64,000 bases of DNA from Pseudoneurospora amorphoporcata (lineage: Eukaryota; Ascomycota; Sordariomycetes; Sordariales; Sordariaceae), in assembly GCA_033297205.1 (NCBI GenBank), contig MU859073.1:124001-188000 (forward strand), written 5' to 3'. Every line of letters begins with the position of its first letter. Within the stretch, counting starts at the first letter, position 1. Shown in pieces: positions 32,794 through 44,200 of this stretch. The notes under the pieces were generated by a model. That model saw only the letters and a program-made list of their open reading frames with translations. It was not told where the DNA came from and did not search any database. Both the position numbers and the translations under genes were made by a program.

Positions 32794-32998
32794 ATCGTCT
32801 GCCTGTAACGGTCTTCAATTTTTCCCACCGAACCTGCGTTGGCCCCTTGAGCCAGCAAGGAGTGTTGATGAAAGTCAGGCCTGCTGTGATGGAGGGTAGA
32901 AAAACAAAGAATGTCCAGCACCAGGCTGTTAAAGAAAAGAAAAGGAGAGAGAATGAAAGGTCGTGTATCAACCTTGCACTGTTGTTCGAAGGAAACAA

Positions 32999-34086
32999 AC
33001 AGGTCGTATATTAAAAAAAAAAAAAAATTAATAAAAAAAAATTTAGAAAAAGAAGAAGAGAGAAGAAAATCCTAAGCTTTTCTCGGCTCCAAAGGGGAGG
33101 GAGCGGGACACCCTAGAATAGGGTTTTGACTTCTGGGCACTGTTGGACACTCCTAAATCCAGACTGCCATCGAATCTAGTAGATTCATCGGTCATCCATC
33201 CCATGAACCCGGAATAGGCCACACTACCTCACCACCAAAACTCTTTTCGTTTCACATCTCGTGCGGTGTTCTGGTAAGAACTGGGAGAGTCGTAGTCCGC
33301 CAAGTGGTGACCCCTGATGATGTGTCGAATGTGTGGAGAATGATGCGCTGTGGTCGTCTGGAGGCCAGCCCCTGGAACCCTGTCCGTCGACCCCTGAAAC
33401 ACCACGCAGCGGCGCTGTGAGGCCCTGGCGATCCAGTCAATGCAGGGGCTTAGAGGTAGGCATGTGCGTTCATCGTGTTAGGTTCCCCGGAAAACCCCCT
33501 CCAGATTTAATCAACTCTTTTCCGGGTTGATCGCTGTTCAATATGAAATGCGGCTCGGTGATCGGGACCTGACGCAATGCATGGAAAGATGGAACTGATT
33601 GCGTATAACAAAGGTTCCCTTCCCTTGTTCCCTACTTCACCCCCCGGGTTTTCCCTTCTGCTTCTGAGTTTGTCGTTGGATGAAATAGGCAAGTAGTACT
33701 CGATGGCAAGGCAAATAACTCCCAGAGGTTTGAAACATTCTTTCTCGGGGGATTGCGTAAACAACTGATGACGACGACGACGGGCGACAAACCCGGCCGA
33801 GGTGGCATTGACGCGGTGTTGATAGGTGGAATATAACAGACACCGTTGAGCTGCTGACGACGCTTTTGAGGCTAGACAAGTCCGATGGAACATGAGGGAA
33901 GAAACTTTGGACCCGACATGGCCTACCTGTTGCGTCGGGTTGCTCCTTCCCTAGACTGGCTGGAGATCAATGGAAAAGAACGAGCAGTTCTATCCTGTCC
34001 CATTGTGGTGTTGCTACTGGCTTCTCTTCTCGTACAACCAGGCTGTGATGATAAACCGCTCTTCCGCAAAAGTCTAGCATAACAAT
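32999..34086. other. Intergenic, A-rich at its left end
   Basis: A and AT-rich simple sequence at about 33013-33062, then ordinary sequence with no supported gene. The minus-strand frame at 33507-33893 has no domain. Confidence 0.45.
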
Positions 34087-34159
34087 GGCCGTTTGGCGCA
34101 ATTGGTAGCGCGTTACTTTCCGGTGGTAAAGGTTCTGGGTTCGAGTCCCAGGATGGTCG
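34087..34159 (+). tRNA. tRNA-Arg (anticodon CCG)
   Basis: Cloverleaf of 73 nt including the discriminator. Acceptor GGCCGTT pairs with GATGGTC with three G-T pairs. The D arm is GCGC/GCGC, and the anticodon stem TTACT/GGTAA holds the loop TTCCGGT, giving anticodon CCG. The T arm is CTGGG TTCGAGT CCCAG. No intron. Confidence 0.9.
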
Positions 34160-34893
34160 AACGAGACATCTCATCATGTTTCAAATTCAACCGTTTTTTT
34201 ATTTGGTGTTGCAGGATGTCTGTCTGGTATGGCTGTCGGCCGGCCGGTGTTCCGGCTCCGAACCCTTCGGCGGTTGTCTTTTTTTTGCCGGCTACAAAAT
34301 GCATCATCATATTGGATGTTACAGGTGGAAGAATCCCAAGACAACACCTCTTTCCGGTGTTTCCTGAATTTAGAATGGGATCCACTCACTGTGCTGGACG
34401 GATCGAACCCGACATTCCTGACTCGACATCGTGGACATTCACTTTGATGACGCCTTTTTGGAATGTCAGGGTTAGATAGGGTGCGTGACCCTGACAGACA
34501 ACGATGAACACTCCGTCCTTTCCCAGCAGTCTTGAGCTCCTTCTTTGCCGTAATGGCCTCGTTCTACCACGGGGAAGGAGGCAGGTGAGGGGATGCAAGT
34601 TTTGGCAGGCACATTGCAGCCTGCAGCCATCGGTCGAAGCCGTTTTTGGTCAGTGACTTCCTGCTTTGGATGAGGATGGAAAGAACAATTCTCTTAAAAG
34701 ACACGCCTGTTCGTTCTTGGAAATCGTCTCATTTATGGCGTATGGGCAACAGCAGTGGAAATGAAGAAATTTCCATTTGGATGCGACTCTACTCCGTCTA
34801 CCAAGACAAATCACAACGTCGAAACAAAATGTAGTGTAGGATCAGTCCATGCAGCCACATTGCCCCAACCATGTTTCCTCACAGACTCACCCA
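34160..34893. other. Intergenic, no gene seen
   Basis: About 730 bases between tRNA-Arg and the oxalate decarboxylase relic. No domain-bearing frame. Confidence 0.5.
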
Positions 34894-35174
34894 TCACTGA
34901 GCCTCAGGGCCCTTGCTAACCTCATCCCTCTTCGGGTTGTTAATCGCATCCAAAAACTTCTGTCTCCCCTCCGCATCATCACTAAACAGCGTATCAGCCA
35001 CTTGGCGCTGCGGAGTCTCGCCCAGCCACTGGAACAAAGAAATATCAAGGAACTCGTCAGCCCTAAACATCTCAAGCATGACCAACGGCTCATCACCAAT
35101 GTTCTCAACAAAGTGTCCCATGGTCCTGGGAACAATTCCAACGTCGCCGCTAGGAGGGATCCTGTGAAGCGCAT
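34894..35174 (-). pseudogene. Oxalate decarboxylase relic: start region fused to the last cupin
   Basis: At 35174 an ATG opens MRFTGSLLAAT, which looks like the start of a signal peptide, with a TATA box about 112 bp upstream. A few codons later the sequence becomes, in another frame, the C-terminal end of a bicupin oxalate decarboxylase (SGDVGIVPRTMGHFVENIG, LEMFRADEFLDISLFQW, then LFSDDAEGRQKFLDAINNP), stopping at 34894. Everything between the start region and the last part of the second cupin is gone, and the join is out of frame, so the start codon leads into a meaningless frame. Intact members are about 400-450 residues and turn oxalate into formate and CO2. This is an internal-deletion relic. 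Confidence 0.78.
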
Positions 35175-35659
35175 CTTGATGAGGGTAGTTCTAGACTGCT
35201 GGTGATGATTTGGGAGTCTGGAGAACTGTGATGAGATTGATCTGCTGCTGATGGAGTTGAGACAAGATGTGCTGACGATCGACACCTTTTATACTCGAGA
35301 TGGCCTTCATCCTGGCCATGGTCGACAATGATCTTGGTTCGCTCCCGTTCGGCAACATCACTCTGCGTGATTGACTTTGCATCGTATCATGATGTCGTGC
35401 TCTCGATGTACACCTGTAGACTACATCTCGGAGAATACCCGGGAGGTTTGAGGAGTCGCAGCTGCGATATTCGTCAGCAGTGTAACAGCAAACACCCGGA
35501 TGGTCGCTTCGATGGCCCCTTTGAGGCGTGAATGCAAGGATATAAGACTGGAAGTAGGAAGGAGGAGGAGGAGTGAAGAAGGTCTGATGATGGTCTGGAA
35601 GATGGAAAAACAAAAAGAAGACGTCCCATTCCGCCAATAGCGCCAAGTACACGCTAATA
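35175..35659. other. Promoter side of the oxalate decarboxylase relic
   Basis: No gene seen. Contains the TATA box at 35286-35293 and ends at the TA target site of the MITE. Confidence 0.45.
35286..35293 (-). promoter_or_regulatory. TATA box left upstream of the oxalate decarboxylase relic
   Basis: TATAAAAG on the minus strand, about 112 bp before the relic's ATG at 35174. The promoter seems to have survived the deletion. Confidence 0.55.
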
Positions 35660-35988
35660 CAATTCAATACTGGTTTGTTTGTTCGTTTGGTTCTTCGGGC
35701 AAGGGTTGAGCAGGGGTGATTTCCTGGAGCTCTTATTGGCCTTCAAAAAGAGAAACTGGCCTCCGTTTGAAGTATTATAGGATAATGGCAAGGGTTAAAA
35801 CGTCACAGAAGCCTCTTATGCCTCTTTCCGTCTTCATTCAAGGCCTCCAAGATAGGAAGATATAAGAGAGTAGTCCCCTCTACGGCACCCGTCCGCTCGA
35901 AGCCTGAATTCTTTTCTACTTTTAGTAGTTCGAGAGTGGAAATGGGCGTTTTTTGTACCAGACTAACAAACAAACCACGGTTAGATTG
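35660..35988 (+). mobile_element. MITE copy 1 (TA flanks, Tc1/mariner-type ends)
   Basis: 329-bp element flanked on both sides by TA (35658-35659 and 35989-35990). The left end CAATTCAATACTGGTTTG and the reverse complement of the right end CAATCTAACCGTGGTTTG are alike, and the likeness goes on through TTTGTT-GT-TGGT, giving inverted ends of about 30 bp. No transposase is encoded. It aligns along its whole length with the copy at 47338-47676 in the same orientation, including a 48-base identical block (35735-35782). Non-autonomous; presumably moved by a Tc1/mariner-like transposase elsewhere. Confidence 0.85.
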
Positions 35989-36614
35989 TAGTGCCAAACA
36001 CCTGCCAAGAAGAGGTTATGTTCGCGAATAAATAACGTCGGAGGGGTTTGTTACATCGCATCATCACCATCTCCGTAACCGCTCGGCTGTCAGTGCGCCG
36101 ATAACGTCCGGGGCTGCTTCGGCGTTGAGGTTACCCTGAGCTTCAGGACGGGTGCGCCCGTACTTAAGCAGCATCTTATTCACAGCCATCCCATTTTATC
36201 CGGATCCATCCGATCATGCCCGACGAGGACGACATGGGATGAAACTCAGACCGAGGATGTGATGAAGTATTCCCTGAGTCATCCTGTTCGTTGTCTTTGT
36301 CCTTTTCAGTTTATTTAAATGTTTCCAAAGATAGTCCCACGAGAATCGACACTGATCGACGGCCCCGGATCTCCATCAACGTGGACCTCGTCGATCACCA
36401 AGACAACAAAAAGGACAGGAAGAAAATAGCCTTTCTCGCTTCTTACGTACCGTTCGTCAATCCCATAATTGCGCCAAACGATCGCGCCATTCGACGCCAA
36501 TCCGCAATAGACAACATTCCATTCCCAGTCAAAGGCAAACGCCAATCCTGACTCACCCATTGTCGTCACCACCCAACCCCCACGACAGGAAATAAAAAAG
36601 ACACACTCGCAAAA
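35989..36614. other. Intergenic upstream of the DUF1275 gene
   Basis: About 625 bases that should hold the DUF1275 promoter. Nothing else recognised. Confidence 0.45.
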
Positions 36615-37565
36615 ATGTCACCTCCAGCAGCCGGGAACACGTCAAGTTTCTATGGCACCACCACCACCCACACCACCAACATCAACAACAACCCCCACAA
36701 CCTTCACAACACCATCTCCAAATCCTCCGAGACCCAGCCACTACTCTATCCAAGCACCACCATGTCAACCGACAACACAACCCCGGCTCTCACCAAGCCC
36801 TTCCCTCCTGCCCCGCGATGGCGTCGCTACCTCTCGTCGGACGTCGACCGCACGCACGCCGACCTGATCCTGATAATCTGCTACCTGATAACCGGCCTCC
36901 TGGACGCCTCCTCCATCTCCATCTGGGGTTCCTTCGTCTCCATGCAAACCGGCAACACAGTCTACACCGGTCTGGGGCTGGCAGCTCCCCACGAATCCAC
37001 ACGGTGGATCAAATCGGGCACTTCCTTGCTTGCCTTCTGCCTCGGGTCCTTTCTGTTCAGTCGGTTCCACCGGTTCTTCGGCTCCCCTAAAGCCAGATGG
37101 GTGCTGTGCGTCTCGTTCCTGGTGCAATTTGCATTGTGTGTGGCCGCCGCGGCCGTCGTCACGGTGGCGGGACAACCAAAGGATAGCAATGCAATCGAGT
37201 GGCATGTGCTGTTACCCATCGCGCTGTTGGCGTTCCAGAGCTGCGGGCAGGCGGTCATGAGCAGGGCGCTCAAGTATAATGCCTTGACGAGCGTCGTGTT
37301 GACGAGTATTTACTGTGATCTGTTTTCGGATCAGGAGCTGTTCAAGCTGCATAATGTTGAGCGGAACCAGAGGGTGGGCGCGCCCGTGTTTTTGTTCTTG
37401 GGAGCGCTGTTTGGCGGCTTCTTTGCGCATACCGACTTTGGTGTTGCAGGCGCGCTGTGGATGGCGGCGGGTTTGAAGTTGGTGGTTGTTGTGCTTTGGT
37501 TGGTTTGGCCTGCTGAGAAGAAGAAGCCGGTGGTCCAGCATCCTAACGGGCTCGTAAGGGGTTGA
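36615..37565 (+). CDS. DUF1275 (YoaK-like) membrane protein
   Basis: Single exon, 316 residues. A Ser/Thr/Asn-rich cytosolic N-terminus of about 75 residues (MSPPAAGNTSSFYG) precedes about six membrane spans. Family marks are LITGLLDASSISIWGSFVSM with QTGNTVYTGLGLA, SLLAFCLGSFLFSRF, ALLAFQSCGQAVMSRALKYN and LTSIYCDLFSD. A Met at 36762 (MSTDNTTPAL) is an alternative start. The function of DUF1275 proteins is not established; they are membrane proteins of about 220-300 residues in bacteria and fungi. No linked gene hints at a substrate. Confidence 0.88.
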   Translation: MSPPAAGNTSSFYGTTTTHTTNINNNPHNLHNTISKSSETQPLLYPSTTMSTDNTTPALTKPFPPAPRWRRYLSSDVDRTHADLILIICYLITGLLDASSISIWGSFVSMQTGNTVYTGLGLAAPHESTRWIKSGTSLLAFCLGSFLFSRFHRFFGSPKARWVLCVSFLVQFALCVAAAAVVTVAGQPKDSNAIEWHVLLPIALLAFQSCGQAVMSRALKYNALTSVVLTSIYCDLFSDQELFKLHNVERNQRVGAPVFLFLGALFGGFFAHTDFGVAGALWMAAGLKLVVVVLWLVWPAEKKKPVVQHPNGLVRG

Positions 37566-37786
37566 AGGGAGTTAGTTGCCCATGGTGTTGGCTGGACTAT
37601 TATGGTTGACGACTGTTGTTTTTAGATACACCCGATGCGCAAGTTGAGCCTGTTGAGCGAGCAAGTTTCTTGTCTTTTGCCTTTGTTTGTATTAGATGTC
37701 AACTCACGCTAGAGCTATAGACTTGGTGGTTCTCACGGTATCTTTAATCCAAATCCTTAATAGAATCTCCGTCATCCATTCCGCCC

Positions 37787-38759
37787 TCACAACTTGTCGA
37801 CATTACGCGAAGCCCACAACTCCTTGGGCTGACCAGCCGCATCACAAGAAGAAAACTTCCACCAGCCCGAGTGCAGAGCACCGGCGATGTTGACCAATCC
37901 CCACCTGATAGGAGCAGGCATGGGCGGCCAGTTTGCCCACATGCCGTCCTCAACCGTGCGGTCAAGGTTGAGAAGGAAGAAGGGTACGCAGTCTGTCACG
38001 CCAGCCTTTGTTACCGTCGCCTTACCCCACGTCTTGAAGGTGGTGACGGCCGCTGTGTGCTCGGGTGTTCCCTCCTTGGGGGCGTTGGCGTGCTCGGAGA
38101 GCTTGGAAATTGTAGAGATCTCGCTGTGGAAGTGGTCGGAGAAGGAGTCCTGGAAGGTGCCCATGATACGAAGCAGCTCGTCACCGGAGAAATCGCTGGG
38201 GCTCTTGAGCCCGCTAAGGTACCTTTCGAACTCGGCAAGACCGGGCAGGAATGCCTCTGCAACGGCATATGTCAGTAAGCTGTTCTATATCAGTACCTTG
38301 GATAGAATCCTTGATCTTCTCACCATGCTCCTTATAGGTCTCGTCGAAGACTGTCTTGTCCTGCAAGAGGTCCTCGATCTTGGGAAACAGCGACTGCTCT
38401 TCGTCGTCATGGTGAGACTTGACGAATCGGTACCATGTCAAGCAGTAGCCGATGAAGTCGGCCTTGTCCTGGTCGGCAACATGGGCAGCCTGCTGGTAGA
38501 TGGAGTTATAGCCGCGGAAGATGGAGTTGTGCAGCAGGGCCATGTGGGTGGCACCCGAGGTGAAGATGTCCGTCTTCTTGGTGGCGTACTGCGGCGTGGT
38601 GATGAGCTTCATCGGCTCGTTGGCCCAGGCCTTGGTAGGTGTAACAGCTGTCATGGTGAATGCTGGGGCGCGAGTGAGCAAAAGGGCAACAATCAAAAAG
38701 GGGATCGAGAGAAGCACTGTCGTCGTTGTTGATGAAGATGTGGATTTGGTGCCAGCCAT
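37787..38759 (-). CDS. Membrane-anchored hemerythrin-like (HHE) protein
   Basis: Two exons, 38759-38297 and 38256-37787, with a very short 40-bp GT-AG intron; 310 residues. The start MAGTKSTSSST is followed by one hydrophobic anchor (TVLLSIPFLIVALLL), so the domain is probably on the lumenal or outer side. Helices of the hemerythrin fold carry likely di-iron ligands: HMALLHNSIFRG, VKSHHDDEEQSLFP, YKEHGEK and SDHFHSEI. Such domains bind O2, NO or iron. The C-terminal half ends WWKFSSCDAAGQPKELW. A start eight codons earlier (38783, MGLSFLTP) is possible. No neighbour suggests a pathway. Confidence 0.85.
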
Positions 38760-39676
38760 TGGAGTGAGAAAAGAGAGACCCAAGTTCTCTCGTGATGTTG
38801 CTGAATGAGGTGGAAAGGGAGGGAGGGAAGCTGGACTTCTCCGAGTGTACTACTATACAGAGTCGAGGAGGGACCAGAGAGCAGTCCAATTGATTCGACG
38901 AATGATGTGTTGTCGTACGATGTCGATTACACGCCCGGCCAACAAACAGAATGGTCCTTTCCTGAAAATCACGGGGTTGACGGGCGGGAGTCGCCCGCTG
39001 GGCTTCTGCCAGTTGTGGGTACCGGTAGGACGGGACTCCCCGCTATTCGCGCCCTAAGATAAGGGCGCCTGAGACACACCTCCCGCAGCATGAGGCCACC
39101 GGGAACGATCCACTGGACCGTGCCCTGAGAACCTCGACGGCTTCCAGACGGAAGCAGTGGAACGAAGTGGAATTGGCTTGTGCCTCGTACCGAATCTGAC
39201 ATCCCGTCACTTCCACTTTTCTTCTTCCCGTCTTTCTTCCACGCGCTCCAGCATTTTTCAAATTCCCACCATCTCTCCCGCAACATTCGTGGATGACACG
39301 TACGCCCACGGCTCGCAACATGCATACCTACATGGCAGTATCTCGACAGCAAAAGACCTCGCACGGTCGATTACGAAGGCCATGACGAACATCACCACCT
39401 CATCGAGAGGAAAATGTCCATGCCATAAACATTCAGAAAATAACCAGCCAGCCGAATACCGTTGACCATGGTCACATTCCAAGGGAGCGTTATATTACCT
39501 GTGCTGACCGTCGAGTCACCGGTGAGACTGGGAACTGCTCGCCGAGCTCGCATTTAAGCCCATCTCCACTGCCGAGCGGGGAAGACACGAATAAGCGGAG
39601 CATCACCACGCCGGCATCATGTCCCGATTCCGTCTTCACACGCCTCGACGCCTGTCCTAGACTCGTCAAAGTCAGT
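38760..39676. other. Intergenic, no gene seen
   Basis: About 0.9 kb between the divergent hemerythrin-like and GNAT genes. Frames are short and domain-free. Confidence 0.5.
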
Positions 39677-39683
39677 TATAAAT
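39677..39683 (+). promoter_or_regulatory. TATA box of the GNAT gene
   Basis: TATAAAT about 105 bp upstream of the start codon at 39784. Confidence 0.5.
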
Positions 39684-39783
39684 TGGACCTCACCGCTACG
39701 CAACCCATCGATACCCTTCTCGTCTACCCTGAACCAGGCGCTACATCCGTCCAAAGACAACGTTATTTATCCTCAACGCCGCC

Positions 39784-40609
39784 ATGACAGTCGCTCTCAA
39801 CCCCCGCATTCGCGTTCGCAAAGCCGTGCCCGCCGACGCCGACGCCATCTCGAATACCATGTATGATGGCTTTTCCATTGACGCAATGCACCAACTTATG
39901 TACCCCAACGGCGTATCGGATGATTCGAGAAGAAAGCTCGCTGCCAGGCTCTTCCCGCCCACCCCCCCTCCTCCTAACGAGGGAGAGAGGTTCATCATGG
40001 TGGCAGAACTGCTACCAGAGGGCTCTGATGATCCTGGCGAGATTGTTGCCTTTTCCGAATGGACCCTGTTCCGGAATCCGCGCGCCGAGGAAGAGTGGAA
40101 TGTCAAGGAGGAACCAAGGACACAGGAGCAGCTGGGAGAAGGTTGCAATGTGCACGTCTTCAACGCGTTTATCGGCGGGTTGCACAGGAAGCGGCGAGAG
40201 CACATGAAGGGTGACCCTGGGCTTGGTAAGTTTTGGCACAGATAACCCATTTCCCTTTTCGGTGGCCGCTTTCTAACTCACAGACCTGTCAGTTCTTGGG
40301 ACTCTTGTCTGTCAGACGAATCGCCAAAGGCTGGGGGCCGGCAAGGCCCTCCTACACTGGGGTACCACCCTGGCTGACGAACTGAGCCTGCCACTGTTTC
40401 TCGAGTCATCGCCCTTTGGTTACAATCTGTACCGACAATTCGGTTTCGAGACCATCGATGTCTTCGACATTCCCGTCTTCGATTTGTACGGCACCGTCAA
40501 GCGCGAAGGTCAGAACTGGGGAGAACTCGTGGCGCTCGAGTTCGCTGGTCCACTCGCCAAGGGGTGCGGCCGCAGCGCCATCATGAGACGGCCTGCCAAG
40601 AGCCCCTGA
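39784..40609 (+). CDS. GNAT family N-acetyltransferase
   Basis: Exons 39784-40225 and 40293-40609 join across a 67-bp GT-AG intron with a TTCTAAC branch site; 252 residues. The N-terminus IRVRKAVPADADAISNTMYDGF is the usual GNAT beta1-alpha1 start. After splicing, LVLGTLVCQTNRQRLGAGKALLHW supplies beta4 and the acetyl-CoA P-loop (Q-x-x-RLGAGKALL), followed by PLFLESSPFGYNLYRQFGFE, the motif-B ending common in fungal GNATs. Substrate unknown; cytosolic. The intron falls just before the CoA loop, so both halves are needed, which confirms the model. Confidence 0.88.
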
Positions 40610-41263
40610 TAGGGACGCTTTTCAACGCTGTCGGCAGTGGACTTCGCTACCGCACTTTGCTGCCTCACCACACCCTTTCTGTACTCGTATACTACAGAAT
40701 TCACCAAACTGAAATTCGTTGACGTCCTGCAGCCCTGTCTATCGTCTTTCGTTATCAAGTTGTGTCGTATTGTCTGACCTGTGGGGGACTTGGCATACAA
40801 GCATGGACAACCGCTGAGACCCCTGATTTGTTGCCTTCTCCAGTGGAAATGAGGTTGTGCATATCTAATGTGGTGATGGGGCGTCAGCGCTAGGCAGCCA
40901 CCATTTTCTTACGGACCCGCCAAACCATGTGGTTGACGGACGCAGCAAAGTCTTTCTTGCCCCCTCACTTTCCCTGTTGGCACCCTATCCGATGCATAGG
41001 GGGTGAGAATTTGAGGCTCAAGCCGCACGGAAAGGTGCAGTTAAGGAATAAGCACTATGCGTCTGGGGCGCCCTTGGGCTACCCCAGCCTTCGCGTAGGA
41101 TGGCGCCAGGCTGCCCTACAAGAACGCCGACGGGACTAATAGATATCATGGGTTCCGTCGGTCCTTCAGGTCCTGGACTCTCTGTTCCTTTGCTATCGAC
41201 TTCAAACTCTGTTCTTTGGGCGTCCTGAATATCTCTTTTTTCATGGGCTGAATGCCAGTCGAG
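40610..41263. other. Intergenic / 5' leader of the large Q-rich gene
   Basis: About 650 bases, no gene. The ATG at 41252 lies four codons before the preferred start at 41264. Confidence 0.45.
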
Positions 41264-44200
41264 ATGGCCGATTCTTCGCATGCCCACTCCCAGCAGCAGT
41301 CACCACCCAATGCCGGCAGTGACTCTCAAGACACCGACAATCACGGGCACGTCTATCCACCTCCTCAACCGCTACCACAGCCGGGTACGGTTGGTGATGC
41401 CACAGAACCCACGCAAGCATTTGACTATCAGTCACAACAATATGGCTCGGTAATCGACCCTGCCACTCTTTTCGCGCAACAGCAGTATTACTTTGCACAG
41501 CAGGCGAGCCAAGCGGGCAACCCGTCGGTAAACAGCCAACAAGCCTACTATGCGCCGCACCCCTTACAGCAGCCTGGTTGGCCCGCCGATCCCGCTGCAA
41601 TCAACACTCAGCTGTACTGGCAACAACAATTATCGAGTTCTCACCTCGCCGCCTATTCTCAGTACAACCCCCCCTATGACCAGCAATCGGCGCCCGACTC
41701 AATTCAAGAGGTGCAAAGCCCAGATCCGCAGCACAAGCAACAGCCCCTTCTTACATCAGAGCATGTCACCCCCCGGCAAATGCCTTCGACGCAAGCGGAT
41801 CCCCAGCCAGTCGTAAAGAAGAGCGGAATGAGGTGGAGACGATTCTGGCCTTGGGGCAAAGATTATATGCAAAAGTTCGAAGACAACCTCAAAGACAAGT
41901 TGAGCGGCAAGTCAGGCCACAAGGCTTTCCGTCGAATCTATTTCCCTTCTCAACCGGGGAATAGCCAGGGCAATGGCATCGATGTTAGCGGAGAGAGCAT
42001 GGTTGTGTACCGTATTGGAACCGCCGAGGCCGAGGATATTGATGGCCTTGGAAAGGTACACAAGATCGATGGCAAGCTCACCTACGTCAACCAGTTTCAC
42101 CAACGTACCCGCAAGTTCTTGGATGTGGCCGTTTACCTCAGTCCAACCCGCTTCACTCCTCGAAGACTGATAGTTCAGGCAACTGATCATGTCATCAAGA
42201 CCCGCTCGGACAGGGGCGGCGACTGGATCAGGACCAAGGTCAGAGGCAGCGTGCCTCTTGTCCTGGCAATGTCTGAATGGGCATTGTTTCCCTTCAAAAC
42301 CCAAGGTTTCTGGGCTAAGACAAAGGGCACCTTTCGTCTATTTGTTGTTGCCATTCCTTTGCAAGTCCTGCTTGCCCTTCCTTTCCTCGGTGACTACGAC
42401 AACGACGACGAGGTGACCGACACCTATACCGACTACCCTGGGTACTACTGGAGCTGGCCCAAGTACGCTGTCAACGAGTTGGACATGTCTCCTGTTTCTC
42501 GCGAGACACGTAGTGAGGGCTACAAGTTATCACTTGATGTTACGAAGCGTGCTTCACGTCCCCGGTTGCTGTATGCCAAAGTGAACGGCGAGTGGACAAT
42601 CATAAGAGGCGACACCTACGAAAACTCTGCGCGGCGATACATATTCATAAGCTACATGTGGCGTATGTTCCCAGACGCAGATGGTGCAGTGAAAGCTCAT
42701 AATCTAGCGCGGAGGATTGTTGAGCATGAGGGCTTTGACGCCTACTGGATGGACCGTGAACTTGTCAATAAGGATTCGGGTGCCGATACCGATTACGATG
42801 TCTACACACTTTGTGACACTGTCCGAGGATCCTCCAAGGTGTGCCTCATGATGGACAGGGACGGAACGACACAGCGTCTCGATTGGGGCAGCCGCATGTG
42901 GACGCTGATGGAGGGTCTGCTCGCCCCTGGAAACATAACTTACTGCTTCCTGGACGCAGAGGGCCGGCTCGTTACCAAAGAGATTGGAAAGGTTGAAATG
43001 ACAGCCTCTTTCTGGCGTGTACCACCCCATATCGAATATACGGACAACATGGAGGCTGTGCGCATCTTGGCCGAACACTATGCCAACGTGCTGACGCTTT
43101 CTCGCCTGGAGCTGCTTCCGGCGACGATCACAGCGCTGAGTACCAAGGACCGCACAGAGTTCACTGGCTCAGATCTTGCCTACGCGGTCATGGGTTTTCT
43201 TCACTACCGGATTGAGCGCCAAGACGAGTGGACAACTGTGTTCCAGAACCTTGCTCGTCTCTCGCTTGGTAATGATAGCGATGAGCTAGTAGAGAGGATG
43301 CTTTGCTTACTTCCGAAGCCATCAACCAAGGACATCTTCGAGACTCTCTCTGAACGGGATGAGTATAGAACCTTCCTCCACCAGATCAAACCGCAGTGCC
43401 AAGTGGTTGGTGTGGCGCACGAGGACGAGACTGTTATCTTGGACTCCTGTCGTGCGATCCACATCCGATGGAAGGACTTTCCCCGAGCAACTGTTCAGCG
43501 TGACGTGGGATTCGGAAAGGTTCTCGCGGTTTTCTTCCTAGCGTTCGGTATTTGGTGGTTAACATTTGGTATCCAAATGTCACTGGGCTACATCCCATAC
43601 TTTGCCGGCCTTGTCACCCTAGCCGACAAACAAAATGGCAGGTCATATGTCGGTTGGGTTATTGCTGGCTTCTTCTTCGTGGGCCTGTTGCTCTCTGCAC
43701 CTTCACCATTCTCGGTCAGGCGACTCTATGGCGGTACCGTGCTGAAGAGCACCCCGAACTTGGTGGGATTCGAAGGAGTCATGCCTATCGCGCAACTGGA
43801 AAAGATCATTTTCGGAAATGTGGAGGGCCGACTTACGTATGCGCCGTCCGCTACTCCGTTCAGCAGAGAACATCGGGAGAACTACGAGAGGCGAGGCAGA
43901 GAGCCTGACTGGATCGACAACCCAGACTCTGCCCTTAATGATCTCAAAGACAAGAAGCTGTTGCCGTCAGACAGGCACCAGCTCTTCACCCTTGTTGATA
44001 TGGGCGAGCTCACGGTCACGATCTTTGCTGCAGAAAGGCCACCGACTGTAGCTCTTTTGTGCGGCAAGGAGGGCGGTATGCTTCGTGCTGTCCTCTGCAG
44101 CTGGCGGTTTGAAACCGACTGCTTGTACAGGGAGACAGTGGTGCGGATGCCCACGCGGGTCTGGGAGGTAGCCGAGCCCAAGGGCTGGTTGAAGCTGTGC

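Noticed and set aside
33507..33893. 128-codon minus-strand frame
   Set aside because: No domain or conserved pattern; composition looks like random non-coding sequence.
35803..35997. Possible small protein inside MITE copy 1
   Set aside because: The matching frame in copy 2 is not kept open over the same span and lacks a start; the likeness is only the DNA repeat.
36150..36165. 5S rRNA-like string (GTACTTAAGC)
   Set aside because: Only about ten bases resemble a fungal 5S gene; flanking sequence does not.
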